From: an uncultured Collinsella sp.
Lineage (GTDB): Bacteria > Actinomycetota > Coriobacteriia > Coriobacteriales > Coriobacteriaceae
NCBI GenBank assembly: GCA_900757285.1
Contig: CAAENI010000273.1
Location: forward strand, 1 to 7,373
Length of the DNA: 7,373 nucleotides
Direction: 5' to 3'
The position numbers were made by a program, and so were the translations under genes. Shown here one piece after another: positions 5,210 to 7,373 of this stretch. The notes under the pieces were generated by a model. It was not told the origin of the DNA. It ran no database searches and saw only the letters and a program-made list of their open reading frames with translations. Every line of letters starts with the position of its first letter. The stretch's first letter is position 1.

Positions 5210-6544
5210 CTACTTAGCAGCCTCCTCAAGCTCGGAAGTATCGAACTCAAAGTCATTACCGGGCAGGATGGCGTTGAGCACAATGCCCACCAGCGAGCCC
5301 ACGGCAAGGCCCGAAAGCGAAATCGTCACGCCGCCCAGCTCCAGCACGATGGCACCGGCGGTACTGTAGGCAATGCCGAGCGAAAGCACGAGCACCAGAG
5401 CCGCCACCAGCACGTTGCGGTTGTTCTGGAAATCAACCTGGTTCTCGATGAGATTACGCACGCCAACGGCGCTGATCATGCCGTAGAGCACGAGCGACAC
5501 ACCGCCGATAACGCACGCCGGCATGGCGGCAATCACCGCAGCAAACTTGGGGCAGAACGAAAGCACAATGGCGCAGCAGGCGGCAATGCGAATCACACGC
5601 GGGTCGAACACACGCGTAAGCGCAAGCACGCCGGTGTTCTCGCCATACGTGGTGTTGGCCGGAGCGCCAAAGAGCGACGCCAAGATGGTCGCCAGGCCAT
5701 CGCCGAGTAGGGTACGGTGCAGACCGGGATCGGCAATGTAATTGCGTTCGCAGGTAGAGCCAATGGCGGAGATATCGCCAATGTGCTCAATCATGGTCGC
5801 AAAGGCCAGCGGCATGATGGTGATGATGGCCGTCGTGGCAAGACCGCTATCGAACTGCGGGCCAAAGAGCGCAAACACGGTGTTGTCCCACACGATGGGC
5901 AGACCGACCCAGGGGGCGGCTGCGACGCCAGAGAAGTCGACCTCGCCCAACGCGGCCGCAACGGCATAGCTCACCACAACGCCCAGCAAAATCGGCACGA
6001 TCTTGACCATGCCGCGGCCCCAGATGTTGCAGATGATGATCACGGCCACAGCGATAACGGCGACAAGCCAGTTGGTCTGGCAGTTGGCAATGGCAGAGCT
6101 CGCCAGGATCAGGCCGATGGAAATGACGATGGGGCCGGTCACCACCGGCGGAAAGAAGCGCATGACACGCTTGGCGCCAAATGCGCGGAACAGCGCCGCC
6201 AGCACCGGATAGAGCAGGCCGGCGCAGGCAACGCCCAGGCAGGCGTAGGGCAAAAGCTCGGCCTCGCCGTTGGGTGCAATGGCGGCATAACCCGCGATAA
6301 AGGCAAACGACGAGCCCAGAAACGCGGGCACCTTACCGCGCGATAAAAAATGAAACAGCAGCGTGCCGATGCCGGCGAACAGAAGCGTCGCCGAAACGGA
6401 AAGGCCGGTGAGCACGGGCACGAGCACCGTGGCTCCGAACATCGCAAACATATGTTGCAAACCCAACACAAACATGCGCGGGCGGCCGAGCGACGATGCA
6501 TCGTAGATGGCATCGGTGACGGCGGGCGTCGAGGATTGGGACAT
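5210..6544 (-). CDS. uraA: Uracil permease (NCS2 / UraA-PyrP family)
   Basis: This 444-aa, strongly hydrophobic integral membrane protein has the normal length for the family. It is expected to import uracil by proton symport for pyrimidine salvage. Family landmarks in order are LGLQHMFAMFGATVLVP (27-43), KVPAFLGSSFAFI (71-83), MIEHIGD (251-257), DPGLHRTLLGDG (272-283) and NTTYGENTGVLALTRV (297-312). Glu253 and Glu302 match the two substrate-binding glutamates known from E. coli UraA (E241, E290). The TYGEN motif favours uracil over xanthine or urate. The position matching UraA His245 is Asp257. The C-terminus is a short acidic tail. The start is set by AAAGGA (complement of 6550-6555), five nt before the ATG. 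The convergent esterase gene shares its terminator. A methyltransferase gene on the same strand ends 123 nt upstream, so a separate promoter is likely. Confidence 0.9.
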   Translation of the reverse strand: MSQSSTPAVTDAIYDASSLGRPRMFVLGLQHMFAMFGATVLVPVLTGLSVSATLLFAGIGTLLFHFLSRGKVPAFLGSSFAFIAGYAAIAPNGEAELLPYACLGVACAGLLYPVLAALFRAFGAKRVMRFFPPVVTGPIVISIGLILASSAIANCQTNWLVAVIAVAVIIICNIWGRGMVKIVPILLGVVVSYAVAAALGEVDFSGVAAAPWVGLPIVWDNTVFALFGPQFDSGLATTAIITIMPLAFATMIEHIGDISAIGSTCERNYIADPGLHRTLLGDGLATILASLFGAPANTTYGENTGVLALTRVFDPRVIRIAACCAIVLSFCPKFAAVIAAMPACVIGGVSLVLYGMISAVGVRNLIENQVDFQNNRNVLVAALVLVLSLGIAYSTAGAIVLELGGVTISLSGLAVGSLVGIVLNAILPGNDFEFDTSELEEAAK

Positions 6545-6549
6545 GGAAG

Positions 6550-6620
6550 TCCTTTCATGATGGAAGGGCGATCAGGCATATCGGATAATCTGCCCGAACG
6601 ATACGATCCGAACCATTGTA
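6550..6620 (-). promoter_or_regulatory. Leader of the uracil permease: RBS, possible -10 and inverted repeat
   Basis: Read on the - strand, TACAAT (complement of 6615-6620) is a good -10 candidate, but no clear -35 lies 16-18 nt upstream. Just downstream an inverted repeat, TCGGAT (6581-6586) / ATCCGA (6606-6611), spans a 19-nt loop. The TCGGAT arm also falls within a weaker GGCA (6575-6578) / TGCC (6591-6594) pairing, so alternative folds are possible. AAAGGA (6550-6555) is the RBS. I see no recognisable PyrR-binding loop and no T-run terminator. Confidence 0.35.
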
Positions 6621-6667
6621 CGTGATACGTCATGTCTCGCGCGCGCCGTCACCTGCAAACGGTAACG

Positions 6668-7373
6668 TTACTTCCAAACGCGCTCAGCAATGCGCTTGAC
6701 CAGCGCGATCTTTGCCCACTGTTCGTCCTCGGTCAGCTTGTTGCCAATCTCGCAGCTGGCAAAGCCGCACTGGGGCGACAGGTACAGATTCTCGAGCGGC
6801 ACATACTTTGCGGCCTCGTGGATACGTTCGACGATGGCATCCTCGTCCTCGAGCTCAGCGGCCTTGGTGGTCACCAGGCCCAGCACGACCTTCTTGCCGG
6901 GAGCAACATACTTGAGCGGCTCAAAGCCACCGGCGCGCGGAGTATCGAACTCAAGGTAAAACGCATCGACGTTCTCGTGTGCGAACAGGTACGGCGCGAT
7001 GGGGTCATAGCCGCCCTCGAAGGCATAGGTGGAGTGGTAATTACCACGGCACACATGCGTGTTGATGACCAGGTCGTCGGGCTTGCCCTCGATGGCGGCG
7101 TTGTTGAGCGCCACGCCCAGCTCGGACACCTTTTGCAGGTCGACCGGGCTCATACCAGTCTTTGCCACAAAGTCGGTATCGCAATAGATGCCCCAGGTGC
7201 AGTCATCAAATTGAACGTTGCGGCAGCCTGCGGCATACAGGTCGGCAATCACGGTGCGGTAGGCCGCCGCGATGGCGTCGGCAAGTTCCTCATCGGTCTT
7301 ATAGACAGCGCGCAGGCTCTCCTGCTGGCCATCGCAGCGGTCGAGCGTAACCTCCGAGAACGTCTGGATCGGC
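6668..7373 (-). CDS. MetE-like 5-methyltetrahydropteroyltriglutamate-homocysteine methyltransferase family protein (YxjG type), 5' end missing
   Basis: The last 234 codons are present and the frame stays open to the right edge; GTG 7252 is not a real start. This is the catalytic, C-terminal half of a cobalamin-independent methionine synthase-like barrel (COG0620). Fragment numbering shows all four expected zinc ligands of the MetE family: His106 and Cys108 in INTHVCRGN, Glu141 in YLEFDTPRAGGFEPL and Cys202 in LSPQCGFAS. QFDDCTWG (54-61) and NYHSTYAFEGGYD are typical of the short YxjG/YxjH branch, whose members are about 370 aa and lack the N-terminal MetE barrel. The likely reaction is methyl transfer to homocysteine or a related thiol to make methionine, in the cytoplasm, but the methyl donor of this branch is less certain than for true MetE. 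No terminator is evident in the 123 nt before the uracil permease, so read-through is possible. Confidence 0.85.
   Translation of the reverse strand, partial: PIQTFSEVTLDRCDGQQESLRAVYKTDEELADAIAAAYRTVIADLYAAGCRNVQFDDCTWGIYCDTDFVAKTGMSPVDLQKVSELGVALNNAAIEGKPDDLVINTHVCRGNYHSTYAFEGGYDPIAPYLFAHENVDAFYLEFDTPRAGGFEPLKYVAPGKKVVLGLVTTKAAELEDEDAIVERIHEAAKYVPLENLYLSPQCGFASCEIGNKLTEDEQWAKIALVKRIAERVWK

Noticed and set aside
5717..6346. 209-codon + strand frame opposite the uracil permease
   Set aside because: It lies entirely antisense to a well-recognised membrane protein. Its His/Asp/Gly/Arg-rich translation is low in information and has no family signal.
6645..6671. GCGCGCGC run and GTAACGTTAC palindrome at the end of the methyltransferase gene
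   Set aside because: Both are very short, and the palindrome overlaps the stop codon. No T run or supporting structure makes them a terminator or operator.

Overview
The window is GC-rich, densely packed bacterial DNA. The protein types point to a high-GC Gram-positive gut actinobacterium of the Coriobacteriia, and Collinsella is my best guess. The evidence is surface proteins ending in an LAxTG sorting signal of the class E sortase type plus nucleobase permeases and a YxjG-type methyltransferase of Gram-positive style. This is recognition by eye, not a database match. I see no RNA genes, insertion sequences, phage genes or CRISPR array.

Layout. (1) Positions 2-217 (+) are the last 71 codons of an NCS2 purine permease, followed by an intrinsic terminator at 245-285. 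(2) Positions 426-2213 and 2485-4275 (+) are two tandem paralogous genes of 595 and 596 aa. Each encodes a secreted, probably sortase-anchored wall protein. Each has a long signal peptide, a WxWDGADD/YNGG entry motif, seven beta-helix-like coils of about 24 residues, a Lys/Pro/Glu-rich wall spacer and a C-terminal LAATGD + hydrophobic + RKRS signal. (3) Positions 4483-5148 (+) encode a small alpha/beta-hydrolase esterase. (4) Convergent to it, 5210-6544 (-) encodes a uracil permease; the two share a bidirectional terminator at about 5147-5194. (5) Positions 6668-7373 (-) are the 3' part of a zinc-dependent MetE-like methyltransferase whose start lies beyond the right edge.

The main point of interest is the origin of the tandem pair. 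The two genes lie in a direct duplication of about 2.06 kb (172-2228 and 2235-4290). Its left end falls inside the purine permease gene. As a result, a 46-bp copy of the permease 3' end, stop codon included (2235-2280), and a copy of the permease terminator (2307-2345) are stranded between the two surface-protein genes. The stranded permease fragment still matches in 43 of 46 positions, while the middle of the surface proteins has diverged strongly. Signal peptide, sorting signal, one 18-residue peptide and a 32-nt upstream element are (nearly) unchanged. This suggests fast or recombinational diversification of the exposed domain, though I cannot prove it here.

The flanking genes look like ordinary housekeeping functions: purine and uracil uptake, an esterase and methyl transfer to homocysteine. 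Nothing in the sequence ties them functionally to the surface proteins.
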